Shown here: in pieces, positions 1-6,586 of the stretch | How the letters are laid out: every line of letters begins with the position of its first letter | Numbering within the stretch: the first letter of the stretch is position 1 | DNA from: DASQUK01 sp046723645 | GTDB lineage: Bacteria; Actinomycetota; Acidimicrobiia; Acidimicrobiales; VFJN01 | NCBI GenBank assembly: GCA_046723645.1 | Contig: JBKOUY010000001.1 | Coordinates: 1 to 8,385 of the forward strand | Length of the DNA stretch: 8,385 nucleotides | Reading direction: 5' to 3' | The notes under the pieces: model-generated | Seen by the model: only the letters and a program-made list of their open reading frames with translations | The model's database searches: none | What the model was told of the DNA's origin: nothing | Program-made: the position numbers and the translations under genes

Positions 1-1346
1 AGGCCGGCGATGTAGGCGGCGCCGAGCGCCGTCGTCTCCTGCACGATCGGGCGGGCCACCGGGACCTGGAGCTGGTCGGCCTGGATCTGCAGGAGCAGGT
101 CCATCGCCGACGCGCCGCCGTCGACGCGCAGCTCCGGTATCGTTTGTCCCGAGGCCGCCGACATGGCATCGACCACATCGCGGGTCTGGTAGGCCATCGA
201 CTCCACCACGGCGCGGGCGAGATGGGCGGGCGTGGTCCCCCGGGTGATGCCAAGGATCGTGCCCCGGGCGTAGGGGTCCCACCACGGGCTGCCCAGGCCC
301 GTGAAGGCCGGTACGACCACCACGCCTCCCGTGTCGCCGCAGGTCGCCGCGAGGGGGCCGATCTCGGCGCTCTCGGCGATCAGCCCGAGCCCGTCGCGCA
401 GCCACTGGACGGCGGCGCCGGTGACGAAGATCGACCCCTCCAGGGCGTACGTCGCCCCGGGCCGCCCCTGCATGGTCCAGGCGACGGTCGTGAGCAGGCC
501 CTCCACCGGCTCGGGGCAGGCCTCGCCCACGTTCATGAGCACGAAGCTGCCGGTGCCGTAGGTGTTCTTCGCCATCCCCGGCGCCAGGCAGGCCTGCCCG
601 AACAGTGCCGCCTGCTGGTCGCCGAGCACGCCCGATACGGGGGTGCCGCTCGGCACGGGCAGGCCGCCGGCGGTGACGCCGAAGCGCCCACCCGAGGGCC
701 GGACCTCCGCGAGGGCCGCCACCGGCACCCCGAAGAGCCCGGCGAGGTCGTCCGACCAGGAGAGGCTCCCGATGTCGAAGAGGAGCGTCCGGCTGGCATT
801 GGAGGCCTCGGTGGCGTGGACGCCGCCGTCCGAGCCGCCGGTCAGGTTCCACACGAGCCAGCTGTCGACGGTTCCGAGCGCGGTGTCCGGCGCGCCGGCG
901 CCCGCCGGCACGCGACCCTCGGTGAGGAGCCACTCGTACTTGGTCGCAGAGAAGTATGGGTCGAGCACGAGCCCGGTGGTGGCGCGCACCCGGTCCAGGT
1001 AGCCCGCCTCGCGTAGCTCGTCCGAGCGGCCGGCCGTCCGGCGGTCCTGCCAGACGAGCGCGTTGTGCAGGGGCGCGCCGCTGCTCCGATCCCACGCCAC
1101 GGCGGTCTCACGCTGGTTGGTGATCCCGATCGCTGCCACCGGCTCGCCGTCGAGGGCGGCGATCAACTCGCCGAGCGTGGCCGTGGTCGCGTCCCAGATG
1201 TCCCGGGGATCGTGCTCGACCCACCCCGGCTGCGGGAAGTGCTGCTGGAACTCGCGGTAGGCGTAGCCCGCCGGCGTCCCGTCCTCCCGCACGGCGAAGC
1301 TCCGCACCCCCGTCGTCCCGGCGTCGATGGCGATGACCACGGACAT
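1..1346 (-). CDS. glpK: Glycerol kinase (FGGY family), C-terminal end cut by window edge
   Basis: Cytoplasmic ATP:glycerol 3-phosphotransferase, making sn-glycerol 3-phosphate for catabolism or lipid synthesis. I translated the minus strand from ATG 1346-1344; 448 residues are visible without a stop, against about 500 for the family, so some 50 C-terminal residues lie outside the window. Visible motifs: N-terminal phosphate loop IDAGTTGVRS (residues 7-16); ITNQRET (75-81) with glycerol ligands Arg79 and Glu80; DPYFSATK (129-136) with Tyr131; GDQQAALFGQ (242-251) with catalytic-base Asp243; NTYGTG (261-266); VPAFTGLGSPWWDPYARG (345-362); and the adenosine-site VDGGASAMD (408-416). These match the E. 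coli GlpK ligands Arg83, Glu84, Tyr135 and Asp245. No frameshift or missing residue was seen. There is no Shine-Dalgarno; a TAGCGT box lies 9 nt before ATG. It is divergent from the PFK gene. No glycerol facilitator or dehydrogenase gene is visible here. Confidence 0.97.
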   Translation of the reverse strand, partial: MSVVIAIDAGTTGVRSFAVREDGTPAGYAYREFQQHFPQPGWVEHDPRDIWDATTATLGELIAALDGEPVAAIGITNQRETAVAWDRSSGAPLHNALVWQDRRTAGRSDELREAGYLDRVRATTGLVLDPYFSATKYEWLLTEGRVPAGAGAPDTALGTVDSWLVWNLTGGSDGGVHATEASNASRTLLFDIGSLSWSDDLAGLFGVPVAALAEVRPSGGRFGVTAGGLPVPSGTPVSGVLGDQQAALFGQACLAPGMAKNTYGTGSFVLMNVGEACPEPVEGLLTTVAWTMQGRPGATYALEGSIFVTGAAVQWLRDGLGLIAESAEIGPLAATCGDTGGVVVVPAFTGLGSPWWDPYARGTILGITRGTTPAHLARAVVESMAYQTRDVVDAMSAASGQTIPELRVDGGASAMDLLLQIQADQLQVPVARPIVQETTALGAAYIAG

Positions 1347-1355
1347 CGGCGCCGC

Positions 1356-1361
1356 ACGCTA
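1356..1361 (-). promoter_or_regulatory. Candidate -10 box (TAGCGT) of glpK
   Basis: On the minus strand TAGCGT is followed by 9 nt and then the glpK ATG. It fits the actinobacterial TANNNT -10 pattern, and a start site 7-10 nt downstream would give a leaderless or nearly leaderless mRNA, consistent with the absence of a Shine-Dalgarno sequence. I see no convincing -35 box. It is supported mainly by the same motif at the same place before three other genes here. Confidence 0.45.
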
Positions 1362-1435
1362 GTTGCTGGTTGGCGGCCTCCCGCTCCGGACCTGCGGGGA
1401 TGCTGCGATGCGGTCGGCGGTCGCCGGGCCGTCGA

Positions 1436-1441
1436 TAGTGT
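1436..1441 (+). promoter_or_regulatory. Candidate -10 box (TAGTGT) of the phosphofructokinase gene
   Basis: TAGTGT is followed by six bases (CAGGTC) and the ATG at 1448. It matches TANNNT at a distance that would place transcription start at or next to the start codon. AGG within CAGGTC is only a poor Shine-Dalgarno match and sits very close to the ATG, so a leaderless message is the simpler reading. No clear -35 box is visible. Confidence 0.5.
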
Positions 1442-1447
1442 CAGGTC

Positions 1448-2476
1448 ATGCGTGTGGCGATGCTCACTGGGGGTGGCGACTGCCCCGGCCTGAACGCGGT
1501 CATGCGGGCGGTCGTGCGCAAGGGGCAGGTCCACTACGGCGACGAGATGGTGGGCATCCGCGACGGCTGGCGCGGAGCCGTCGAGAACCAGGTGGTCGAG
1601 CTGTCCGTCGAGTCGTTCCGCGGCACGCTGCCTCGCGGAGGGACGATCCTGGGCTCGTCGCGGACCAACCCCTACAAGCTGGACGACGGCCCGGACCGGG
1701 TGAAGGCCACGCTGGCCGAGAACGGCATCGAGGCATTGGTCGCGATCGGCGGGGAGGACACGCTGGGGGTGGCCTCCCGCCTGGCCGACGAGGGCGTGGC
1801 GGTCGTGGGCGTGCCCAAGACGATCGACAACGACCTGTCGGCCACCGAGCTGACCTTCGGTTTCGACACCGCGGTCCAGGTGTGTGTCGACGCGATCGAC
1901 CGGCTCCACACCACCGCCGAATCCCACCACCGGGTGATGGTCGTCGAGGTGATGGGCCGCCACGCCGGGCACATCGCCCTATGGGCCGCGATCGCCGGCG
2001 GGGCGACGATGGTCCTGGTTCCCGAGCGGCCCTTCGACATCGACGAGGTGTGCCGGGTCATCCGGCACCGGCACGTGCGGGGCCGTTGGGCGTCGATCGT
2101 GGTCGTCGCCGAGGGCGCCCAGCCCATCGAGGGCACGATGGCCACGGCCACGGCCGAGATCGACGCCTTCGGCCACCCGCGGCTCGGGGGGATCGGTGAT
2201 CAGGTGGCCACCGCCATCGAGGAGCGCACCGGCTACGAGACGCGGGCGATCGTGCTCGGCCACATCCAGCGCGGCGGGACGCCCACGGCGTTCGACCGGG
2301 TGCTGGCCACGCGCTTCGGCATCGCCGCCATCGACGCCGTCCACGCCGGCGCGTTCAACACGATGGTGGCCCTGCGCGCCGGCGACATCGTCAGGGTGCC
2401 GCTGAGCGCGGGCACGGCCGAGCTCAAGCTCATCGATCCCGCCCTCTACGACGTGGCGTCGGTGTTCTTCGGTTGA
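1448..2476 (+). CDS. pfkA: 6-phosphofructokinase, group III, predicted pyrophosphate-dependent type
   Basis: Cytoplasmic phosphorylation of fructose 6-phosphate to fructose 1,6-bisphosphate; the PPi form is reversible and can also serve gluconeogenesis. The protein has 342 residues, typical of the family. Motifs: LTGGGDCPGLNAV (6-18), the GGTILGSSRTNPYK loop (64-77), IGGEDTLG (100-107), PKTIDND (123-129) with catalytic Asp127, MGRHAG (169-174), VPERPFD (191-197) and GHIQRGGTPTAFDR (271-284). Residues 104 and 124, which separate donor types, are Asp and Lys. ATP enzymes have Gly104, and the characterised PPi enzyme of Amycolatopsis methanolica carries the same GGED...PKTIDND pattern. Donor choice is therefore inferred from known family residues, not shown. 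The ATG at 1448 is chosen because the glycine-rich motif follows directly and TAGTGT precedes it. It is divergent from glpK and ends 10 bp short of the opposing lipoprotein gene. The symbol pfp would suit if PPi use is confirmed. Confidence 0.96.
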   Translation: MRVAMLTGGGDCPGLNAVMRAVVRKGQVHYGDEMVGIRDGWRGAVENQVVELSVESFRGTLPRGGTILGSSRTNPYKLDDGPDRVKATLAENGIEALVAIGGEDTLGVASRLADEGVAVVGVPKTIDNDLSATELTFGFDTAVQVCVDAIDRLHTTAESHHRVMVVEVMGRHAGHIALWAAIAGGATMVLVPERPFDIDEVCRVIRHRHVRGRWASIVVVAEGAQPIEGTMATATAEIDAFGHPRLGGIGDQVATAIEERTGYETRAIVLGHIQRGGTPTAFDRVLATRFGIAAIDAVHAGAFNTMVALRAGDIVRVPLSAGTAELKLIDPALYDVASVFFG

Positions 2477-2490
2477 TTCACATGATTCAC
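2474..2490. repeat. 8-bp direct repeat spanning the two convergent stop codons
   Basis: TGATTCAC occurs at 2474-2481 and again at 2483-2490, separated by one base. The first copy holds the TGA of the phosphofructokinase gene; the second holds TCA, the complement of the TGA that ends the lipoprotein gene. It is a small AT-richer patch in a very GC-rich window. No function is apparent. Confidence 0.55.
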
Positions 2491-3110
2491 CCGGCGTCGC
2501 CCTGACCCCGGAGCCGCGGGTAGTCACCGGCGCACGTGACCGGACCGCCGGTGGCGCCCGAATCCACCTGGACGTCCTGCGGTTCGCCGTCGACCAGGAA
2601 CCGGACGGAGTCCACGCCCGCGAGCTCGTTGGCGGTGCAGACGATCTGCCCGAACGCGGCGCGCTGATTTTCGCCCTCGACGTTGAAGATCTCGCTCGTC
2701 AGGTCGACCACCAGGGTCCCGCGGGCCAGCTCCGGTTGCGACGCCAGGCGGGTGTCCTGGGGGATCAGGTTGGTGATGCCGTCGGCCCGTTCCCGGGCGT
2801 TGGGGGTCGCCCTCAGCAGCGTCTCGAGCACTGCCGCCGGGTCGGGGCCCGTGGCCGGGCTGCCGGCCGGCACGCGTCGCTCGACGTCCACGAGGCGCGG
2901 GTCCTCGGGCGACCGGACGAGCGAGATCGGGACGGCGACCGTCTCTTGGGATGCGGTGTCCTCGGTGGTGGCGTCGACGGCCTCGTCGGGGACGTTCTCG
3001 CGGGAGATGGCGCGGGGATTGTCGTCGGTCGGTATGCCGCACCCGGCGGCTCCCAGCGTCACCGCAGCCAGCGCCGCGGAGCACACGGCCGTGCGGAGGT
3101 GGCGGCTCAT
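2487..3110 (-). CDS. Short GerMN-domain lipoprotein, LpqB-like
   Basis: Predicted exported lipoprotein of 207 residues, third member of an mtrA-mtrB-lpqB-type cluster. The start is ATG 3110-3108, which overlaps the kinase TGA as ATGA and implies translational coupling; longer in-frame starts would only extend it into the kinase gene. Residues 1-23 form a signal peptide (basic MSRHLR, then a hydrophobic run) ending in a lipobox-like LGAAG followed by Cys24. Cys24 opens CGIPTDDNP, recalling the post-cysteine region of actinobacterial LpqB. After a Thr/Glu/Asp-rich linker, about residues 63-180 fit a GerMN domain: VERRVPAG, a helical segment with NARERADGITNLIPQDTRL, LVVDLTSEIF, then VRFLVDGEPQDV. 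Mycobacterial LpqB is far longer (over 500 residues) and adds a C-terminal propeller domain that is absent here. The likely role, inferred from the cluster, is to modulate the kinase's extracytoplasmic sensor. An unrelated GerMN lipoprotein cannot be excluded. Confidence 0.85.
   Translation of the reverse strand: MSRHLRTAVCSAALAAVTLGAAGCGIPTDDNPRAISRENVPDEAVDATTEDTASQETVAVPISLVRSPEDPRLVDVERRVPAGSPATGPDPAAVLETLLRATPNARERADGITNLIPQDTRLASQPELARGTLVVDLTSEIFNVEGENQRAAFGQIVCTANELAGVDSVRFLVDGEPQDVQVDSGATGGPVTCAGDYPRLRGQGDAG
2523..2555. terminator. Hairpin near the convergent gene ends, possible terminator
   Basis: CACCGGCG (2525-2532) and CGCCGGTG (2546-2553) are perfect 8-bp inverted arms around a 13-nt loop. 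The stem can extend by a T-G and a G-C pair. It lies about 50 nt past the phosphofructokinase stop and inside the last codons of the lipoprotein gene. There is no T-tract on either strand, so classic intrinsic termination is doubtful; coding constraint alone could create it. Confidence 0.3.
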
Positions 3111-4492
3111 GGCGCCTCCGTCGGCAACTCGATCACGAAGCGCGATCCCTGCTCGCCGTTTGACCGGTCCTCGACCCACACCGAGCCGCCGTGCAGGCGC
3201 ACGTGCTCGGCGACCAGCGCCAGGCCGAGACCGACGCCGTCGACGCCGAGCCGGCGCCCGGCGCGCGAGCCGCGGTTGAACCGGTAGAAGATCGACTCGC
3301 GGTCCTCGAGGGGCACCCCGGGGCCGTTGTCCTCGACGGCGATCAGCACGTTGTCGTCATCCTTGCGCAGCTGCACCCGGGTCGCTCCGTCTCCGTACTT
3401 GGCCGCATTGTCGAGCAGGTTGGCGATCACTCGCACCAGCCGCCGCTTGTCGGCCTTCACCACCACGCCGGCGAGGTTGGCGTCGATGTCGACGGGCACG
3501 TCGGCGTCGGTCGAGGCGGTGACCGCCTGCATGATCAGCTCGGCCAGATGGACCTCCTCGAGGTCGAGGTGCATGACGCCGGCGTCGAACCGGGAGATCT
3601 CCAGCAGGTCCTCGACCAGCTGCCGGAAGCGGTCGATGTCGGCGACCATGAGGTCGAGCGCCGCCTTGGCCCGCTCGGACATGTCCTCGCGCTGGTTCTC
3701 GAGCACCTCGATCGACGCCGACAGGGTCATGAGCGGCGAGCGCAGCTCGTGGCTGACGTTGGACGCAAACCGGGCGTCGCGCTGGATCCGCTCCTCGAGT
3801 GCGGCCGCCATGTCGTTGAACGAGTCGGCCAGCGGCGCCAGGTCGGCGTCGGCGCTGGCCTCGACGCGCGTGTCGAGCCGCCCGGTCGCCAGCGCGTGGG
3901 CCGCCTCGCCGATCCCGACCAGCGGCCGCAGCACCCGGCGGGCGGCCCACCAGCCCAGGGCGGCGCCGGCCAGGGTGGTGATCAGGGCCGCGGCCAGCAG
4001 CGAGATGCTGATCGACTCGAGCGTCGACTCCAGCTCGTCCAGCGACACGATCTCGAAGTAGGCGCCGTTGACGGATTCGAGGGGCACGCCGACGGCCAGC
4101 TCGGTCTCGTCGTTGTACCGGAAGCGCATCCGCGCCGGCTGCCCGGACCGCACCAGCTCGCTGAGCTCTGCCGGCAGGCTGTCGCCGCTGAACTCGGCGT
4201 TGAGCGGGTACCACGTGCCCTCCAGCAGCAGCACCGGATTCGAGCCCGTCGGCGTCACGAGCGACGACACCACGCCCAGCGGGTCGCTCACGTCGGACTC
4301 CAACTGGGTGCGCACGTTCTGGGCGTTGGCGTACGTCTGGGCGGTGGCGGCCGACTCGCGCTGGTCGAGCAGGTTGCGCCGTGTCAGGCCGATGGTCGCG
4401 CCCGCCAGCACGGCCGACATGAACAGGGCCCCGACCGCGAAGGCGATGGTGATGCGGGCTCGGAGTCCCAGACGGGGGAGGAAGCGCCTCAC
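3107..4492 (-). CDS. mtrB: Sensor histidine kinase, MtrB type
   Basis: Membrane sensor kinase that should phosphorylate the MtrA-type regulator encoded just upstream. Layout of 461 residues: basic N-terminus; TM1 about 14-36; extracytoplasmic sensor about 38-160; TM2 about 162-184; HAMP about 183-238, containing RRVLRPL and LADSFNDMA; HisKA with NVSHELRSPL (245-254), His248 being the phosphorylation site; and the ATPase with N box NLLDNAAKYG (358-367), G1 DNGPG (388-392), F box IFYRFNRG (401-408) and G2 GVGLGLAL (419-426). The linker sequence DLLEISRFDAG is very like mycobacterial MtrB. The GTG start lies 11 nt after the regulator's stop. A GTG was accepted because the basic residues and TM1 follow at once and no better in-frame start exists. 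Its TGA overlaps the next gene's ATG. No essential residue is missing. The signal sensed is unknown. Confidence 0.95.
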   Translation of the reverse strand: MRRFLPRLGLRARITIAFAVGALFMSAVLAGATIGLTRRNLLDQRESAATAQTYANAQNVRTQLESDVSDPLGVVSSLVTPTGSNPVLLLEGTWYPLNAEFSGDSLPAELSELVRSGQPARMRFRYNDETELAVGVPLESVNGAYFEIVSLDELESTLESISISLLAAALITTLAGAALGWWAARRVLRPLVGIGEAAHALATGRLDTRVEASADADLAPLADSFNDMAAALEERIQRDARFASNVSHELRSPLMTLSASIEVLENQREDMSERAKAALDLMVADIDRFRQLVEDLLEISRFDAGVMHLDLEEVHLAELIMQAVTASTDADVPVDIDANLAGVVVKADKRRLVRVIANLLDNAAKYGDGATRVQLRKDDDNVLIAVEDNGPGVPLEDRESIFYRFNRGSRAGRRLGVDGVGLGLALVAEHVRLHGGSVWVEDRSNGEQGSRFVIELPTEAP

Positions 4493-4503
4493 CGGGCCCG
4501 GGT

Positions 4504-5184
4504 TCAGGCCTGGAGCTTGTAGCCCAAGCCGCGCACTGTGACGACGTGGCGCGGGTTGGCGGGGTCGGCCTCGACCTTCGTGCGCAGCCGGCGCACGTGC
4601 ACGTCGACCAGGCGGCCGTCACCGAAGTAGCCGTAGCCCCACACCCGCTCGAGCAGCACCTCGCGGCTGAACACTCGGCCCGGGCTGGACGCGAGCTCGA
4701 CCAGCAGGCGGAACTCGGTCTTGGTCAGGTGGATCTCCTCGCCGCCGCGGCGGACCACGCCCTCGTCGGGGATGATCTCGAGATCGCCGAAGCGGAGGTG
4801 TGTGGCGGTGGCGTCGGTGGCGCGGGCGCGGCGCAGCAGCGCCCGGATCCGCGCCGAGAGCTCCTTGGGCGCGAACGGCTTGGTCAGGTAGTCGTCGGCA
4901 CCGGCCTCCAGCCCCGCCACCACGTCGTGGGTGTCGGCTCGCGCCGTCACCATCACGATCGGGACGTCGGAGGTGCGGCGGATTGCCCGGCAGACGTCGA
5001 ACCCGTCGATGCCAGGGAGCATGATGTCGATGAGCACCACATCGGCAGGCTGGCGCTGGAACGAGCTGAGCGCCTCCTCGCCGGTGTCGGCTTCCTCGAC
5101 CGACCAGCCCTCGTCCTCGAGGGCGAGCTTGACTGCAGTGCGTATCCGCTCGTCGTCTTCGACCGACAGGATCCGTGTCCCCAC
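4504..5184 (-). CDS. mtrA: OmpR/PhoB-family response regulator, MtrA type
   Basis: DNA-binding response regulator of 226 residues, close to mycobacterial MtrA in length and layout. Receiver domain about 4-118: acidic pocket Glu9, Asp10 and Asp11, phosphoacceptor Asp53 in LIDIMLPG (51-58), Thr80 and Lys102 in TKPF. The C-terminal winged helix (about 128-225) includes LTKTEFRLL, VFSREVLLERVWGY (171-184), LVDVHVRRLRTKVE (192-205) and TVRGLGYK (216-223), which read almost as MtrA family signatures. The start is GTG 5184-5182, directly before RILSVEDD; the ATG 20 nt further upstream is out of frame. No clear Shine-Dalgarno and no TANNNT box is visible; CATCTT at 5190-5195 is a weak possible -10. 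In mycobacteria and corynebacteria MtrA controls envelope, division and osmotic-stress genes; the same role here is inferred from family and gene order. Confidence 0.95.
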   Translation of the reverse strand: MGTRILSVEDDERIRTAVKLALEDEGWSVEEADTGEEALSSFQRQPADVVLIDIMLPGIDGFDVCRAIRRTSDVPIVMVTARADTHDVVAGLEAGADDYLTKPFAPKELSARIRALLRRARATDATATHLRFGDLEIIPDEGVVRRGGEEIHLTKTEFRLLVELASSPGRVFSREVLLERVWGYGYFGDGRLVDVHVRRLRTKVEADPANPRHVVTVRGLGYKLQA

Positions 5185-5210
5185 GGCCCAAGATGGTGCC
5201 TCATCTCGCG

Positions 5211-5229
5211 CGCCCGCGCCGAACGGGCG
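5211..5229. other. Small GC hairpin between the STAS and response-regulator genes
   Basis: CGCCCG (5211-5216) and CGGGCG (5224-5229) form a 6-bp stem with a 7-nt loop in the 62-nt gap 5185-5246. Read on the minus strand it lies 17 nt after the STAS stop and about 26 nt before the mtrA GTG. No T-tract follows, so it could at most attenuate readthrough. In DNA this GC-rich, such a stem may arise by chance. Confidence 0.25.
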
Positions 5230-5246
5230 GGTCGAGCGGGGCCTAG

Positions 5247-5708
5247 TCAGTCGGCAAAGCCGTCGGGCTCGAGGTTGCGATAGGCCGCCAGCAGCGCCTC
5301 GCGCCCGGGCCCCCTGCTCGTGCGGTAGTGCAGCCCGCCGGGCAGGTCGGATCCCAGCACCCGGCAGGTCACCAACGCCCTGGCGCCCTCGTCGGTGAAC
5401 GACGCGAGACCCCGGAGGTCGATGTCGAGATGGGAGGGCCCGGTGGCCACGGCGGCGGTGGCGGCGTCGATCAGGGCATTGCCGGTCGACACGTCGAGAC
5501 CGCCCTCGACGGCGATGACGACGGCGGTGCCGTCGGAGGTGACGTTGATGGCAGCGGGTTCAGGCATGGAGGGGGCGGGAGCGTCGCTGCCGAAGGGAGT
5601 GGGTCGCGTGGGCGACCCTGCGGCTGCGGCGGACATCTCCACGAGGATGCCCACGGATCGTGACGGCGCGGGGCGCAAGTCCATTGCGATCTCGTAACGA
5701 GTTGGCAT
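5247..5708 (-). CDS. STAS-domain protein (anti-sigma-factor antagonist-like)
   Basis: Probable cytoplasmic STAS protein, 153 residues from ATG 5708-5706. The STAS fold covers about residues 54-145: a beta strand VVIAVEGGLDVSTGNALIDA (63-82), then LDIDLRGLASFTDEGARALV (94-113), and a C-terminal strand and helix. SpoIIAA-like antagonists have Asp-Ser-x-Gly at the switch loop, the Ser being phosphorylated. Aligning on the glycine gives Thr105-Asp106-Glu107-Gly108, so Asp106 replaces the Ser. That could mimic a permanently phosphorylated state or mean a different job. Residues 1-52 are Pro/Ala-rich and poorly folded-looking; later in-frame ATGs at 5636 and 5567 are plausible true starts, and none has a good Shine-Dalgarno. 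With the 5708 start the gene begins 9 nt after suhB ends, suggesting co-transcription. No anti-sigma kinase or sigma gene is adjacent, so the partner is unknown. Confidence 0.75.
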   Translation of the reverse strand: MPTRYEIAMDLRPAPSRSVGILVEMSAAAAGSPTRPTPFGSDAPAPSMPEPAAINVTSDGTAVVIAVEGGLDVSTGNALIDAATAAVATGPSHLDIDLRGLASFTDEGARALVTCRVLGSDLPGGLHYRTSRGPGREALLAAYRNLEPDGFAD

Positions 5709-5717
5709 CTCAGTGAC

Positions 5718-6530
5718 TCACGGCACATCGTGGGCGCCCAGCGAGCTGAGCAACGTACGCAACGTGCGGAAGAGCCCGGGGCCGGCGGCCACGATCGACC
5801 CCGCAGCCGGTCCGGTGAGCCCGCCGTCGATCGTCGACAGGAGGGCACCGGACTCGGCGGCGACGAGGCTCCCGGCCGCCAGATCCCACCACGCCAAGCC
5901 CCGTTCGAAGTAGCCGTCGACCCGCCCGCACGCCACCGAACACAGGTCGACCGCCGCCGCGCCCATGCGGCGGATGTCTCGGATGCGGGGGAGCAGCTCG
6001 ACCAGCACCTGCGCCTGGGCCCGGCGTCGCTCGGCGGCGTAGCCGAAGCCGGTCGCGAGGAGCGCGGTGCCGAGGTCGTCGAGCGAGGAGCACGCGATCG
6101 GCTCGCCGTTGCGCCGCGCCCCGCCGCCCCGCGTGGCGGTGAACACGTCGTGGTGAATGGGGTCGATCACCACCCCGGCCACGACGCCGGCGTCGTCCTC
6201 GGCGGCGATGGACACCGCCCAACCGGGGTGGCCGTAGAGGTAGTTGGTGGTGCCGTCGAGGGGGTCGATCACCCAGCGCAGGCCGCTGGTCCCCGGGGAC
6301 GCGCTGCCCTCCTCGGCCACCAGGCCGTCGTCGGGGCGGGCGGCGAGCAGCGTCGACACGATGAGCCGCTCCGACGCCCGGTCCATCTCCGACACCATGT
6401 CGGTGGCCGTCGACTTGGTCTCGACGGTGGCGCGCGCCCGCCCGAGCCCGTCGACCAACAGGTCCGCGGCCCGCTGCGCAGCGGTGGTGGCGAGGTCGAG
6501 GAGCTCGGCCGGCCCGGTTGCCACGGACAT
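5718..6530 (-). CDS. suhB: Inositol-monophosphatase-family phosphatase
   Basis: Mg2+-dependent, Li+-sensitive-type sugar phosphatase of the IMPase fold, 270 residues, full family length. Metal ligands are in place: Glu73/Glu74 in LVAEEGS (70-76), Asp89 and Asp92 in VIDPLDGTTNY (87-97), and Asp216 in WWDLAAGSLVAAESGA (214-229). TKSTATDMVSEMD (38-50) gives the substrate-side loop. The likely substrate is myo-inositol 1-phosphate, a precursor of inositol lipids and mycothiol in actinobacteria. Family members also act on histidinol phosphate (HisN) or fructose 1,6-bisphosphate, and sequence alone does not settle this. The start ATG 6530-6528 is preferred over an in-frame ATG 11 codons upstream because TACCGT lies 8 nt before it and would be inside the gene otherwise. 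It heads a minus-strand run with the STAS gene 9 nt behind and then mtrA-mtrB. Confidence 0.93.
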   Translation of the reverse strand: MSVATGPAELLDLATTAAQRAADLLVDGLGRARATVETKSTATDMVSEMDRASERLIVSTLLAARPDDGLVAEEGSASPGTSGLRWVIDPLDGTTNYLYGHPGWAVSIAAEDDAGVVAGVVIDPIHHDVFTATRGGGARRNGEPIACSSLDDLGTALLATGFGYAAERRRAQAQVLVELLPRIRDIRRMGAAAVDLCSVACGRVDGYFERGLAWWDLAAGSLVAAESGALLSTIDGGLTGPAAGSIVAAGPGLFRTLRTLLSSLGAHDVP

Positions 6531-6538
6531 GGCGAGCG

Positions 6539-6544
6539 ACGGTA
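6539..6544 (-). promoter_or_regulatory. Candidate -10 box (TACCGT) of the inositol-monophosphatase gene
   Basis: On the minus strand TACCGT is followed by 8 nt (CGCTCGCC) and ATG 6530. It fits TANNNT at a leaderless spacing and no Shine-Dalgarno lies between box and ATG. No convincing -35 sequence is visible upstream. Confidence 0.45.
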
Positions 6545-6586
6545 CCGTCCGGCCCGACCCCACCCTCCAGCCCGACCCCGACCACC

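Noticed and set aside
486..516. glpK codes for ACPEPVEGL (residues 276-284), resembling peptides encoded by a REP-type repeat common in many bacteria, suggesting a repeat inserted in the gene.
   Set aside because: The segment aligns without length change to the same loop of other glycerol kinases, which is followed by the conserved GLLTT; no insertion is needed.
144..1016. Long open frames on the plus strand across positions 144-1493.
   Set aside because: They are antisense or shifted to glpK and the start of the PFK gene, have Arg/Gly/Ala-rich content typical of GC-rich shadow frames, and show no domain.
3191..4522. A 443-codon open frame on the plus strand opposite the sensor kinase.
   Set aside because: The opposite strand carries a full histidine kinase with every box in order; the antisense product is low-complexity Gly/Arg/Val/His and has no recognisable fold.
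5185..5204. CATCTT at 5190-5195 as a leaderless -10 box for mtrA.
   Set aside because: It lacks the TA of TANNNT and sits only 5 nt from the GTG, unlike the other four boxes; support is too weak to list as a promoter.
5185..5246. The GC hairpin as a true terminator separating suhB-STAS from mtrAB.
   Set aside because: The stem is 6 bp and no T-run follows on the minus strand; it was kept only as a low-confidence structure.
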